Shown here: in pieces, positions 1 to 10,900 of the stretch | How positions within the stretch are numbered: the stretch's first letter is position 1 | Layout: every line of letters begins with the position of its first letter | Assembly (NCBI GenBank): GCA_964386325.1 | Contig: CAYLQY010000007.1 | Span: 1-64,000 of the forward strand | DNA length: 64,000 nt | Origin: Anaerorhabdus sp964386325 | GTDB lineage: Bacteria; Bacillota_I; Bacilli_A; Erysipelotrichales; Erysipelotrichaceae | Reading direction: 5' to 3' | The notes under the pieces: model-generated | Databases searched by the model: none | What the model was told of the DNA's origin: nothing | What the model saw: only the letters and a program-made list of their open reading frames with translations | Position numbers and translations under genes: made by a program

Positions 1-65
1 TTTCAACCCTTTCGGTTTATTTTGGTATACAACTATAAGGGGTAATATTTAATAAAGGAGCCATT

Positions 66-407
66 ATGGATAATATAGACTACTATTCAATTGGTGCTCG
101 AATTCGTAAACAGCGCGAATTATTGAAATTATCACGTGAGCAACTAGCTACCGAGTTAGATGTAACTTCTAAGTTTATATCTGACATCGAACTTGGGCAA
201 AAAGGAATGTCGTTAAAAACACTGATTGCTTTATCAAAAGTGTTATCGATACCTACCGACTTCATACTATTTGGAACAAACAACACTTCCGCAACAAGTC
301 CAGAAGATAAAATTTATCTAACAAGTGCCAATCCAATTACTGATGCTGATAAGCTTTCGTTTATTACAAATTATATCGCTGAGAATTTTGAGCCTAAAAA
401 AAAGTAG
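66..407 (+). CDS. XRE-family helix-turn-helix regulator
   Basis: A 113-residue protein whose first ~70 residues form a lambda-repressor-like (HTH_3/XRE) DNA-binding domain: ARIRKQRELLKLSREQLA, then a turn and TSKFISDIELGQK as recognition segment, followed by LKTLIALSKVLSIP. The C-terminal ~40 residues are short and polar with no recognisable sensor domain. The ATG is preceded by AAAGGAG at about 54-60, so the start is well supported. It is the only plus-strand gene before the surface-protein block and converges on the 1443-aa surface gene, sharing a bidirectional terminator with it. A role in regulating the neighbouring surface genes is possible but is only an inference from position. Confidence 0.85.
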   Translation: MDNIDYYSIGARIRKQRELLKLSREQLATELDVTSKFISDIELGQKGMSLKTLIALSKVLSIPTDFILFGTNNTSATSPEDKIYLTSANPITDADKLSFITNYIAENFEPKKK

Positions 408-430
408 AAACCATTTAGTTTCTACTTTTA
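404..430. terminator. Bidirectional rho-independent terminator
   Basis: GTAGAAAC (404-411) and GTTTCTAC (418-425) form an 8-bp stem with a 6-nt loop. T-rich sequence follows on the plus strand and an A-run (397-403) precedes it, giving a T-run on the minus strand. It overlaps the stop codon of the XRE gene and serves both convergent genes. Confidence 0.8.
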
Positions 431-434
431 CTTT

Positions 435-3400
435 TTAAAAATGTTGTGAAATCTTCATTTCGTCACTACTTTGTATTTCTTGTTCTTCGTTCTTTACTTT
501 GTGCCATCTTCTTCCAATAAAGTATATAACAATGTTTACGATCATAAAGAAAATCATTAATATCGTATAACTGTCAACAATTACCATTGGCAACAAAATA
601 TTTTCTGTAAGGAAAAACACTATTAATGCAATAACTGTAACAATAATACCTAAAACTCGATAAATACGTTTTCGGTGTACTAGTTTATTTTCCATCTCTG
701 GATTTTGATTTAGTTCTTCCTCTGTTGGTTCTATGTCATCTTCGCGTTTTGATAAAGCTAGAATAACTGTGAAAATTAGCCCAATAATTGTAACGATAAG
801 ATTCACAAGTGCCCAACTCCTACCATTTCCAAGTATACCTGCAAGAGGCACTGCATCTGCATCAATATTAAGAAATTCACCAATACTCTTAGCTGGAGGC
901 TTTGGAGTATCAGATGGTCCTACTGGAATTACAACTGCTTCCGCTGTTGGCTCTGGTGTAGTCACAACTTCCACAGTAGGAGTTGCAGTTGGTTTTGTTG
1001 TCATAGTAGGTTTTGGGGGTGGTGATCCTGTTGGTTTAACCGTTGGAATTGGTTCTGGGATTTCCTCTGGACTTATTGTTGGAGGTTGTGGAGATGGGGT
1101 TGGGGTTGGAGTTGGAGTTGGAGTTGGTATACTCAATTTTTCAAACATCGCAACAAATGTCATCTCCCCATCAAATTTTTTGATGCGTATTTCATCTGTT
1201 GTATTATAAACATTTCCATCCAAATCTATCCATTGCACAAATTTATATCCGGCTGCAGGCTTACCAACTATATCCTTCGCCATAGGACTTACTTGTGCAA
1301 TTTGACTGTACTTATTATTAGTATCATAGCGTGTAACATATTCATATTCTGATACTTTATTCGTATTTGTTACAAATCCAGTACCATTTACTTTTACTTC
1401 ATAATTGAATCTTACTTGGTAGATATCCGCAATTCCGTCAGAAATATCTTTATTGTCTATATCTTTGTCTCCAACAATATCAACATAGTAGTATAAATTA
1501 ATAATGTTCATTTTAGAATCAAGCGCAATTGTAATAAATTCAGAATCTGAACTATCATACACATATCCAGGAATACTAATTTTTTCATTTTCTGCAACGA
1601 TTTCTGAACGATACGGCGCTTGTGCTGATTTAGAAGTAAAAATTTCTGTATTTGTTTCCTTATTCCAATAATGAACTGTATAGCCAACATCAATTGCTTT
1701 ATAAAGCGCAATTAGTGTTGTTCCTTTTGGAACTCGACTTCCAACTGTTAAGGAATATTCTTCCGTTGGATTATTTTCATTAACATATTTTTCAAATACA
1801 TACCCTTGATAACTATTTCTTTGTAAAGCATCACTTTTTACGGAAATAGTTTTATTAATTTCTTTTATCCAAACAGATTCTTCACCTACATATGTATTTT
1901 TATCAATCCCTGCTACTCGTTCAATAATTGTATAGCTTGCAATCTCTTGAATCTTTGTATAGTAGATATTGATAACATTCAAGTTTTCGTTTTCTAAAAT
2001 TGTGATTTCAGTTTTATCTGAATGGTCTAATTTATAACCTTCTGCTGTTAAGTCTTTCTGAACATCTATTGTCTTTATCTTTGTGTTAAAATCTGCATTT
2101 CCTATTAACTGCTCATTAATAACTAAATCTGTTTTTCCATCATTAAACAAATAGTTCACTTTATACTGAAGACTCTTTGGCACATAAATTGCTTTTACAA
2201 TTGTACCAGCAGCAATTTTATCCATATTATCCAAATCAAAAACTGTTCCATCTGCTAACTCATAATGAGATAGTGAATAACCAGGATATTTATTTGTTTG
2301 ATTCGCTCTAATCTCTTCATGGTTAATTTGAACAACCTGTGGATCATTTACCCATACATCCATTTCTGTTCCAATATAATCTTTTCCTGTTTGATGTGTG
2401 CCTTCAATATAATCTTGAATTGTATAAGATAAATCAGTTACATCTTTTTTATAGTTAATTGTGATTATTGTTTTATCTGTAACTAATGTGCCTTCACTAA
2501 AATTAGGCGAAATTGTGTCAATGACATATCCAATAAAAGCATCTGTTATTTTTGGATTCAATGAGCCTACTACTATTGGTAATTTTTTCTCAGTCGTTCC
2601 TGTCCAAATAGTAGTCTTATATGTTTCTGGTACTATTAGATCATTCACCTTATGATTTACTGTGTACAAAATCTCTTCCATCGTACGAGTATAATAAAGC
2701 TTTAGTGTTGTACCCAAAGTACCTTCAGAATTAATTTTATTAATTGATTCCGTTGTTGAAGGAGCATATGTATAATTATCAAATATTTTTATATAATCAT
2801 TTGCATAGTATTCTTCATTGGGAACATAATTCTTAGTAATTGTATCTCCAGTTTCAGCGGTTTGCTTTGTATATGTACTATCCGCATTTTGTAAATAATA
2901 TTCAACTGTAAACACAAATGTCGCTGGGAGAGTACTTTCTTTATATCCATAAAATAAGTTGATTTGCTTGTTTATTGGACTTAACACAAATAGTGTTGAA
3001 GTAGCACTTGTTGCACCAACTGCATCTGGCACATATTCATATGTTTTACCACCAACATTAATTGTAGCCGGTGGTGTTATTGTATATGAAGCATAACCTA
3101 AATCCGCTTTTCCATTTTGTGTAAAGTAATCACTCAATAAACTTACTCTTTTTTGGAAATTTGTATCCGGAATTTGATTATTCGCTTGATCTATTAATTT
3201 CCCGTTCTCATTCACTAGATAATAATTAAGATGAATTAACCCTGTCTGACCAATCGTTAATTTAGGTTTATCGAATGCTCGCGATTGATTATCACCATTA
3301 TAATCATCATAAGTGAGAGTTGCTTCTTTATTTGTATCTACAATTCCTGTCACAACATTTCCATCTTTGATTTTAATATAAATGGATAATGTTTGTCGTT

Positions 3401-4766
3401 CTTCTGAAATATTACCTACATTCCAAGTTACTTCACTTGTTAAGGGATCATATTCAGCTGTTCCTATTGATGCTTCTAGCCGAGCTTTTCCACCTTCATC
3501 AACCATGACTTCAAATACATCATCATTGATTACATCTTTAATAATAGCATTAGTTCCAGCAATACTAATTTCGTTCGCAATTTTATTATAAATCGATGCT
3601 AGATCACTCTTATTAGAAACATTATATGCAAAATCATTACTACTATTTGTTGCAAGTGGTAACAAATTATTATTGAAAATTTCGCTACCTACTTCTAGGC
3701 CAACTGTATACACCACACCTAGATTTCTTAGTGCATCAATTTTCGATTTACCATCCACTTCTGGTGAATCAGGCATCCCATCACTCATAAAAACAATGAA
3801 CACTGGATTTGTTTTGGATTCTCTTTTATTGATGGTTTGTACTGCTAAATCAATTGCATTATTATAATTTGTGTTTCCAGTAAACGATATGCTTTTGCTG
3901 TCTGATCCCCATAAAGCTGTGCTATAAAAATCCTTAGCTTTCACAGTTCTTGTTGCTCCACCTGCAATATAAAGTGTTTCATTAGCATCGGCAGATTTAA
4001 ATCCTGTTCCTATTTCAGAAGCACTAGAATTAAATTGAATAGACATAATGCGATTATTTGGATTAAATCCATAAATTTTCTCAGAAAATTCAATCACTGC
4101 TTCTTTTAATGAATCGACACGATTATTATCAACTATACTTCCCGAAGTATCTAGGATAAGCAATATATCGGATGGTTTTTCAATAGAATTACCAAAAACA
4201 GAGAAGTCAATCCGAGCTTCCCCCTTTGATTCATCTACCCATGTCGCCGTTTTTTCATAAAACACTGCCCCTGGATCTGTATTTGATGAAAACGCACTGA
4301 CTAGCAAGTCGACTTCTGTATCCTGTAATGCTTCATCATTAATTTTTGGTTCATCTATTGGTGGTAAATATTCATACTTAAAAGTAACTGTATTATCTGT
4401 TTCCATCAATTCAAGTTGTTCTTGACTAACTTCTAATAAACTATACCCTTCCTTGAGTTGTATATAATCCATTGTTTTGATTATATTTCCTACTTGTAAA
4501 TCATGTATTACTATTTCCTCTTGGAATTGACTATCTCCATCCATATAAATATGAACTGTATTTAGTGAAGTTGTAGTGACTTCTTCTACATTTCCTTCTA
4601 CTACACTTGTTTCCTCATCTGGAACATTTTCTGTATTTGGAGATGTTTCTACTATTTCGTCATCTAAGCGAACAATAGATCTAGCTGTTGTATTTAACAC
4701 ATTAGTTGGAAAAAGCATAAAAATTAATAACCCAACTAAAAGTATCTTTATTGATTTGTATTTCAC
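435..4766 (-). CDS. Large cell-surface adhesin: vWA domain, MucBP-like repeats, 3-TM C-terminal anchor
   Basis: Exported surface protein of 1443 aa. Residues 1-28 are a signal peptide. Residues ~199-400 are a von Willebrand factor A domain with an intact MIDAS: DTSGS at 206-210, the TNYNNA threonine near 299 and SDG near 328-330, so metal-dependent ligand binding is likely. Residues ~505-1110 hold about seven MucBP-like modules (YTVEYYLQ, YTVNHKVN, YTIQDYIE, YTVHYWNK starts), then one InlB-B-repeat-like module, a (PT)n/Pro-rich wall-spanning stretch (~1212-1300), and from ~1316 the three-helix domain (SWALVNL, LTENILLPM, tail KISQHF) shared with three other proteins here. The start is GTG at 4766, chosen because GGAGG lies 6 nt upstream; an overlapping ATG stops at once. 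Adhesion is inferred from domains; the ligand is unknown. Confidence 0.85.
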   Translation of the reverse strand: MKYKSIKILLVGLLIFMLFPTNVLNTTARSIVRLDDEIVETSPNTENVPDEETSVVEGNVEEVTTTSLNTVHIYMDGDSQFQEEIVIHDLQVGNIIKTMDYIQLKEGYSLLEVSQEQLELMETDNTVTFKYEYLPPIDEPKINDEALQDTEVDLLVSAFSSNTDPGAVFYEKTATWVDESKGEARIDFSVFGNSIEKPSDILLILDTSGSIVDNNRVDSLKEAVIEFSEKIYGFNPNNRIMSIQFNSSASEIGTGFKSADANETLYIAGGATRTVKAKDFYSTALWGSDSKSISFTGNTNYNNAIDLAVQTINKRESKTNPVFIVFMSDGMPDSPEVDGKSKIDALRNLGVVYTVGLEVGSEIFNNNLLPLATNSSNDFAYNVSNKSDLASIYNKIANEISIAGTNAIIKDVINDDVFEVMVDEGGKARLEASIGTAEYDPLTSEVTWNVGNISEERQTLSIYIKIKDGNVVTGIVDTNKEATLTYDDYNGDNQSRAFDKPKLTIGQTGLIHLNYYLVNENGKLIDQANNQIPDTNFQKRVSLLSDYFTQNGKADLGYASYTITPPATINVGGKTYEYVPDAVGATSATSTLFVLSPINKQINLFYGYKESTLPATFVFTVEYYLQNADSTYTKQTAETGDTITKNYVPNEEYYANDYIKIFDNYTYAPSTTESINKINSEGTLGTTLKLYYTRTMEEILYTVNHKVNDLIVPETYKTTIWTGTTEKKLPIVVGSLNPKITDAFIGYVIDTISPNFSEGTLVTDKTIITINYKKDVTDLSYTIQDYIEGTHQTGKDYIGTEMDVWVNDPQVVQINHEEIRANQTNKYPGYSLSHYELADGTVFDLDNMDKIAAGTIVKAIYVPKSLQYKVNYLFNDGKTDLVINEQLIGNADFNTKIKTIDVQKDLTAEGYKLDHSDKTEITILENENLNVINIYYTKIQEIASYTIIERVAGIDKNTYVGEESVWIKEINKTISVKSDALQRNSYQGYVFEKYVNENNPTEEYSLTVGSRVPKGTTLIALYKAIDVGYTVHYWNKETNTEIFTSKSAQAPYRSEIVAENEKISIPGYVYDSSDSEFITIALDSKMNIINLYYYVDIVGDKDIDNKDISDGIADIYQVRFNYEVKVNGTGFVTNTNKVSEYEYVTRYDTNNKYSQIAQVSPMAKDIVGKPAAGYKFVQWIDLDGNVYNTTDEIRIKKFDGEMTFVAMFEKLSIPTPTPTPTPTPSPQPPTISPEEIPEPIPTVKPTGSPPPKPTMTTKPTATPTVEVVTTPEPTAEAVVIPVGPSDTPKPPAKSIGEFLNIDADAVPLAGILGNGRSWALVNLIVTIIGLIFTVILALSKREDDIEPTEEELNQNPEMENKLVHRKRIYRVLGIIVTVIALIVFFLTENILLPMVIVDSYTILMIFFMIVNIVIYFIGRRWHKVKNEEQEIQSSDEMKISQHF

Positions 4767-4911
4767 ATGATACCTCCTCTCACCTTAAGTTATTTATTCA
4801 GTGTTGTGCTAAAATTATCTATCAATTATATTATGACTCAAAAAACTTTAAAGTGTTGCATATTTTTGATTTTTAGTCACCTTTTTTACTATTTTTCATA
4901 GTTTTATTGCT

Positions 4912-4954
4912 TAAAAAAGAACTGATACTTTACTACTTAGCAGCATCAGTTCTT
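4912..4954 (-). terminator. Terminator of the 2994-aa surface gene
   Basis: AAGAACTGAT (4917-4926) pairs with ATCAGTTCTT (4945-4954). The A-run before it gives a T-run on the minus strand just after the stop of the giant gene; T-rich sequence on the other side also allows plus-strand use. Confidence 0.8.
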
Positions 4955-4962
4955 TTATTTTT

Positions 4963-7900
4963 TTAAAAATGTTGTGAAATCTTCATTTTTTCATTACTTT
5001 TTGTTTCTTGTTCTTCTTTATGTTCTACATGCCATTTTCTTCCAATGAAGTAAATTACGATATTTATAATCATGAAGCCAAGCATTAGAACTGTGTATTC
5101 ATCTACTAGCACCATTCGTAACAAGATGTTTTCTGTTAAGAAGAATATTACCAACATAATTACCGCTACAATAATACTAAGCGTGCGATAAATACTCTTA
5201 CGATAAAATTCTCTAGGTTTTATACTTGGATATACTTTTAGTACTTCCTCATCGAGTTCTTCTACATCTTTACGTTTCGATATAACTAATAGAATTGCAA
5301 AGATAAGTGCAATAATTGTTGCAAATAGATTTATAATTGCCCAATTTTTACCATTTCCAAATATTCCTGCGAAAGGCATTGCATTCTCATCAATATTTAA
5401 GTAGTCGCCAACGCTCTTTGTTGAAGAATCTGGCGTTACTGTTGGTTTTGTTTGCTCACTACCTTCAGTAGTTTCTAATGTCGGTGTTTTATTTCCAACA
5501 TTCTCATCTTCAACTTTAGGTGTGGTTTTGTCATTTGGTTTAGTGTTTGGATTTTCATTATCACCTGGAATTCCTGCTTTACATGATTGACTCGCTTCAT
5601 CCCAAACATATCCAGCTGGATAACCATCATCTTGGCAAGTTCTTTCTCCATCTGGATTTGGAGGTATTACAACTATTTTTGGAAGAACAGTTACTGAAAT
5701 TGTAATCGTTACTGTTTTAGTATCATCCATTGGATCAATAGCTGTAAATGTTAATGGATAAGTACCTCCATTTGTTCCAGCAGCTTTAATCGCATTTAAT
5801 TCAACTTCATTAATTTCGATTGTATCGATTTCAAATCCATGAACAACATAGTATGCTTTTACGTTTGCTAATTCAATTGCTTTATCGATTGTCATTGGCG
5901 AAGCATCTACATATGGAATAATAAAGTCATTCGCAATAATTGCAAGACCATCCTTAATTTCAGTGTTAATTCCTTCTACAAATACTGGAACTGTAACACT
6001 TACACTTAAATCAACACCATCAACTTTTTCAGTTGCAGTGAATGTAAGGTTGAACATACCACCTTCTAATCCTACTGATTTAATTGCATTTAATTCGTCA
6101 ATATCAGCACTGATTGAAGTAACCGCAATTCCACTCTTCACTAACACAGAAAGTGCTTGTGCACGAGCTACTGCTTCATCATTCTCTAAAGCAACAGCTT
6201 CATCATGAGTGAGTGAGAATCCTTTTGCTGTAAGTGCAATGCTATCTGAAGTTCCATCTGTAACTTCGGTTTGTACACCCAGAACAACTACTTTCGCAGA
6301 TGTTTCTGCATATAAATCTTTTGATGTCGCTGAATATCTTTGATTATAAATACCACCTAAATCATCTACATTATTAATTGCATCGATGTCATCGGTATTT
6401 ACATCTACGTCTATACTTGCAGCTGTTTCAATAATATAAGAAACGGCATTTCCTCTTATTACTGCATTGAGGGCATCGTATAGTTTTGCTTCTTCATTTG
6501 TTAATACAAATCCACTAGCACTAATTCCTAAATGCTTTCCATCAGCACCAGGTCCTGTTGGATCAGGTGTATTAGTACCTTTTACAACAACAATAATCGT
6601 ACGATTTGCAATTGTAGTACCATCTGTGGATTGAATCACTACTTCGACAAGGCCTCCTTGAGGACCAGTTGCTTGAATCTTCGCTAATTCTTCGTCTGTT
6701 GTATAAGGAGCATATGTTTGCCCTGTTACACGATTCCATGAAGTAGCATTTGAATTCATAATGATATCGTCTTTTGTTAATGTTTCAAGATCAGCATAAT
6801 CAATTGTAAATCCTGAACCCGTTAAAATGATATCTCCTTCTTGATCAACATTTTCTGTATCCATAACTAGTGCATTGAAATGTATATCATTATTCGCAAC
6901 AGTCACATTTGCTGTGTTAACTGGTGTTTTAGTAACATCACCTGTGTAGTACCAACCAACATGTGTTTTTCCGCTTGTTGGTAATACTGCTGGTTCTATT
7001 GCCCCCACTGTACTTCCAATAGCGATATCTGTTTGTTGACGATATACACCCGCTGTATTTATTGAACCTTCAGAAGGGTTGATATTGAAGTAAACCGTAT
7101 ATCCAACACGTCCTACTTGCGCTTCAACATAAACTGGTTGATCTGATGTAAAGCTTTGACTTGTTAGATTTGCATCCGTTTGAATAACAATATGTGAGTT
7201 ATCTAGATTTGTGTAATAATCTTTCACTCCTCCTACCTCATCATAGAATTTCCATCCTTTGAATCCATATAGTGATGGCGTTGCAATTGTTTTTGTTATG
7301 CTTGTACCACTTGGTCTTGCTGTATTTGTTGAAGAATAAGTACCATCACCATTTAAATCGCGTGTGATATATTCAACTTTTTGTACGGCTGTTAAGCTAT
7401 CCAAAACTGTTAACTTACTATCATCTTGACTCACGTAAACAAATTTAACTTGATATTTATCAGCTATTCCATCGCCAATATCACCATCAGGTCCACCTAA
7501 ATCAGTATCATATTTTGCTACAAAGTTCATATCACTTGTGATTGGCATATTAGCTAATGCAGCTGGACTAACACGTGTTTCTACTCCTGCTCCATCTACC
7601 ATTACCCAATAATCAAACGCAAATCCTGCATTCGCTTCTACTGCTGGATAAATTAAACCCGCATCTCCATGAGGAACGGTAAATGTAGCATTATCAGTAT
7701 CCACTAATACACCACCCGCAGTTGTAAATTCTGTGTTTGTTGTACTAATTATTCCTTGAGTACCTTTATTGAAAATTACTGTACGTGGAATTCTTTCATA
7801 GACTACTTCAAAGATAATTCCACAAGGGTCTCCATTTAGACCACCAATATTATCAACAAGGAGTGTTCCTTCACGGTTATCTCCATTGAAGTTAAATGTT

Positions 7901-10900
7901 AATGCTGTTACTGGCGTAGCTGCAATAATTGCGTTAATATTTGTGTCATTTGAAACGCCTCTATTCCATACTTCTAGTGTTTCAACACTACCATCTACTG
8001 CTGTATTTTTTAAGACATATGCTTTAACTGTAGCAATTTGATAATTATCATTTGATTTAAATCCAATACCTACATCATAGTAACCTACGCCTGGTTTTGG
8101 AGACATTTTACCAAATTCTACGACTTTTCCTGTTGCTGTATAATCTGCAGCATTAAATGATGCTGCACCAAAGTTATTAAATTGTGTATCATCTTCAACG
8201 TGTTTAATTGCTGTAGTTCCATTACCATCTTGAATCACACTAATGTATGGTTTACCTGCAAATTCAGCGTAGAATGTTACATTTCCTGTAATAACAAGTG
8301 TTGTTGGATCACTTACTTGTCCAATTTTCTTACCTGTTGCAGGACATCCACCAACATTGGCTTCACAATCCATTTCATAACTCCAATAAGCAAATTCAAA
8401 GACATCTTTCCACTTAACATTTGTTGTTTTAATTGTAGTTGGAACTGTTAATCCTGTTCCTTGTGTTAAGTAATTCACTTTTTGATTAGCTGATACTGCA
8501 CCAATTGAATTTCCGTAAGCATCAAATCCTGGTGTTCCAGCATTTTCATTTCCTATCTTGAAGTTAACATTGTATTCTTTTGCGGCAAATTGAGGTTGGA
8601 AACGACGTGGACTTTCAATTACAACTGCTTGTAATTCTGTATCTGTTGTTGCTACAACATTATTACTGTCTACATCTTTCCATCCTGTAAAGTTGTAACC
8701 ATATGCTGGTGTACTTCTAATAGTGCCTAAAGTATCTCTTAATTGTGCACTAGCTAATGATAATCCTTCATTTACATTTACATTTTCAGTTACTTTGCTC
8801 TTTTGTCCTACTGCATTTTCTTCAAATGTAACTGTCGTAATATTGCGTGTAAATGTTGCTGTTACTACATTGGTATTTGTTGCGAATACTTTTCCTGCAG
8901 CTTCAATAGAAGCTGCATCATTCCATGAATATCCTGCAAATCTCCAGCTTGTAAATGTATAGTACTGGTCAGCCAGCGCAGTTGGAATATCAGTTTCAAG
9001 AAGTGAAACACGAGTTAATGTGTTTGTTGTCCAGTTTGCTGGATTCATTTCAGGATTTGGATATAATCCTGTAGTATTTAAGCCCACTAAACGTGTTTTA
9101 TAAACTGTAAATGCATCTGTTGTATTTGCAATTGTTGTACCGTTTTTACTAATTGAACCTCCAACTGATGTTTTTATATCAATTCTTACTTGATATTTAT
9201 CAGGGATTCCATCACCTTTAGGCGTGCCATCAGGTTCATAATCACCCACAACGTCTACTTCAAAAATTGGATAATATGTATCGTATTTATTTGATGTTAC
9301 TACAGTTGGATCTGCGAGGCTTCCTGTTGAATTTCCACGAACTATTCGACGCCATCCTGCAAACGCATATCCTGTTGGTGCTGTAACTGTTGGAACATCA
9401 GCTAACGCAACTGTTCCAGTTGTAGCCGTTGGAGTTACCACTTGTAGTAACACTTCTTTACTATTTGTACTATCAGTCCAAGTTCCAGTTATAGTTGTTC
9501 CCACAACTGTTTTTGAGTCATCACGCATGAAAGTCACAAATGTATCTTTGTAAACTTGGTAAGCTGATGTTGTTTCAAATGGTTCATTAAAGAAATTAAA
9601 CGCACTAATAGTAGCATTTTTTGTTGTTAAATTATAACCCGATAATGTTTCCGCAACACCCGTTAATATGATGCTAACTTTACTATCTGATTCTTTGTTT
9701 GTAACAACTGTTGCGTACGTTGCACCATCTACTAACTGATATGGTGTAGTATCTGAAATTTTACCAGTGCCGCTTAGTATTGCACTAAAAGTAATTGATT
9801 CTCCAACTTTTGTTCTTATTGAATTCGTTGAAATTGATAACTCTGGATTTTGATATAATCCAATATTTACTCTTTTTTGATTTAACTCATCTTGGGTAAC
9901 ATACTTGACTGGGTTAAATCCTGTTGTATCGGCATAAAATTGTATACCTTCTGTTTGATCATTAAACTGTCTTGGGAAGTTATTATTTATATTTGTATCT
10001 GCATAATTGCTTGTATTAGCAGTCATACGATATTTATTCCAATAATATGTTGAACTTGTCGTGCTTCCATTTTTTAGGTTAAAGATATAGTCATATCTTT
10101 CTCTTGCACCAGCTCCAACAGTTCCTTTTGGCTGAATATAGATTGTATACTGACCTGTTGAACTGCTATATGCAGCGTTGAAAATTTTATTTGTTTCTAA
10201 ATCTTTAAATTGCGGGCTTAAAGATGGAACCAAATCACCATCACCCATATTGAAAATACCATCTGGATTTTTCAAAGGACTATCTACAAATATTTTTCCT
10301 GATAACATATACCAATCAAAATAGAAACGCCCTAAGTTTTTAGAGTCTGTTCCTGTTACATATGTACTTACAGGTTTCCCAGGTAATTGTTCATAGAACT
10401 TTGATTCTGCGCTTGCAATCGCAACTGCATTATTAGCTAATGTATACATATCAGCTTCAATTGCTTTTAATTTAAGTTCAATCGTTCCTTCTGAACCTAC
10501 TGGAACAACAGGTATTGTAACCAATACATAATTTGTCGTTTCTGGTGTAGTTGATTCCGTACAGTTTGCTTGAATAGCAGCTGTTGTAGAACCATCGAAG
10601 TTAAATGCTGAACAATACTTGATCACTGGATTGGCATAATCCGCTGGAATAATTACAGAGTTTGTCAAATCTCTCAGCATAATCGTTGATTGACTTGTCC
10701 CTAAATCCCCTGCTGCATTACTATATGCTCCACCAGCTTGTGGTAATCGAATAGCCATAGTGTACTGGTTATATGTCTTATCTGCTGAAGCAATTGATAA
10801 ACCTAATGTCAAGTTTTGATATTGATCAGCTGTGTAATGCACACCAGCATATACTGATGTTGGTGGATTTGTAGTATCTTTTCCCGGAAATAAATGAATA

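Noticed and set aside
1080..1130. Short tandem repeats in PT-rich regions as CRISPR or satellite
   Set aside because: They encode in-frame Pro-Thr stalks of surface proteins, also at 15370-15520 and 31680-31920; there are no spacers of CRISPR type.
733..1209. 158-aa plus-strand ORF rich in Gly/Val
   Set aside because: It is antisense to the PT-repeat and anchor part of the 1443-aa surface gene; its composition is the complement of (PT)n codons and it has no ribosome site.
2820..2950. LPATF in the 1443-aa protein as a sortase signal
   Set aside because: It is internal (near residue 640), lacks the final Gly of LPXTG and is not followed by a hydrophobic segment and positive tail; a different C-terminal membrane domain is present.
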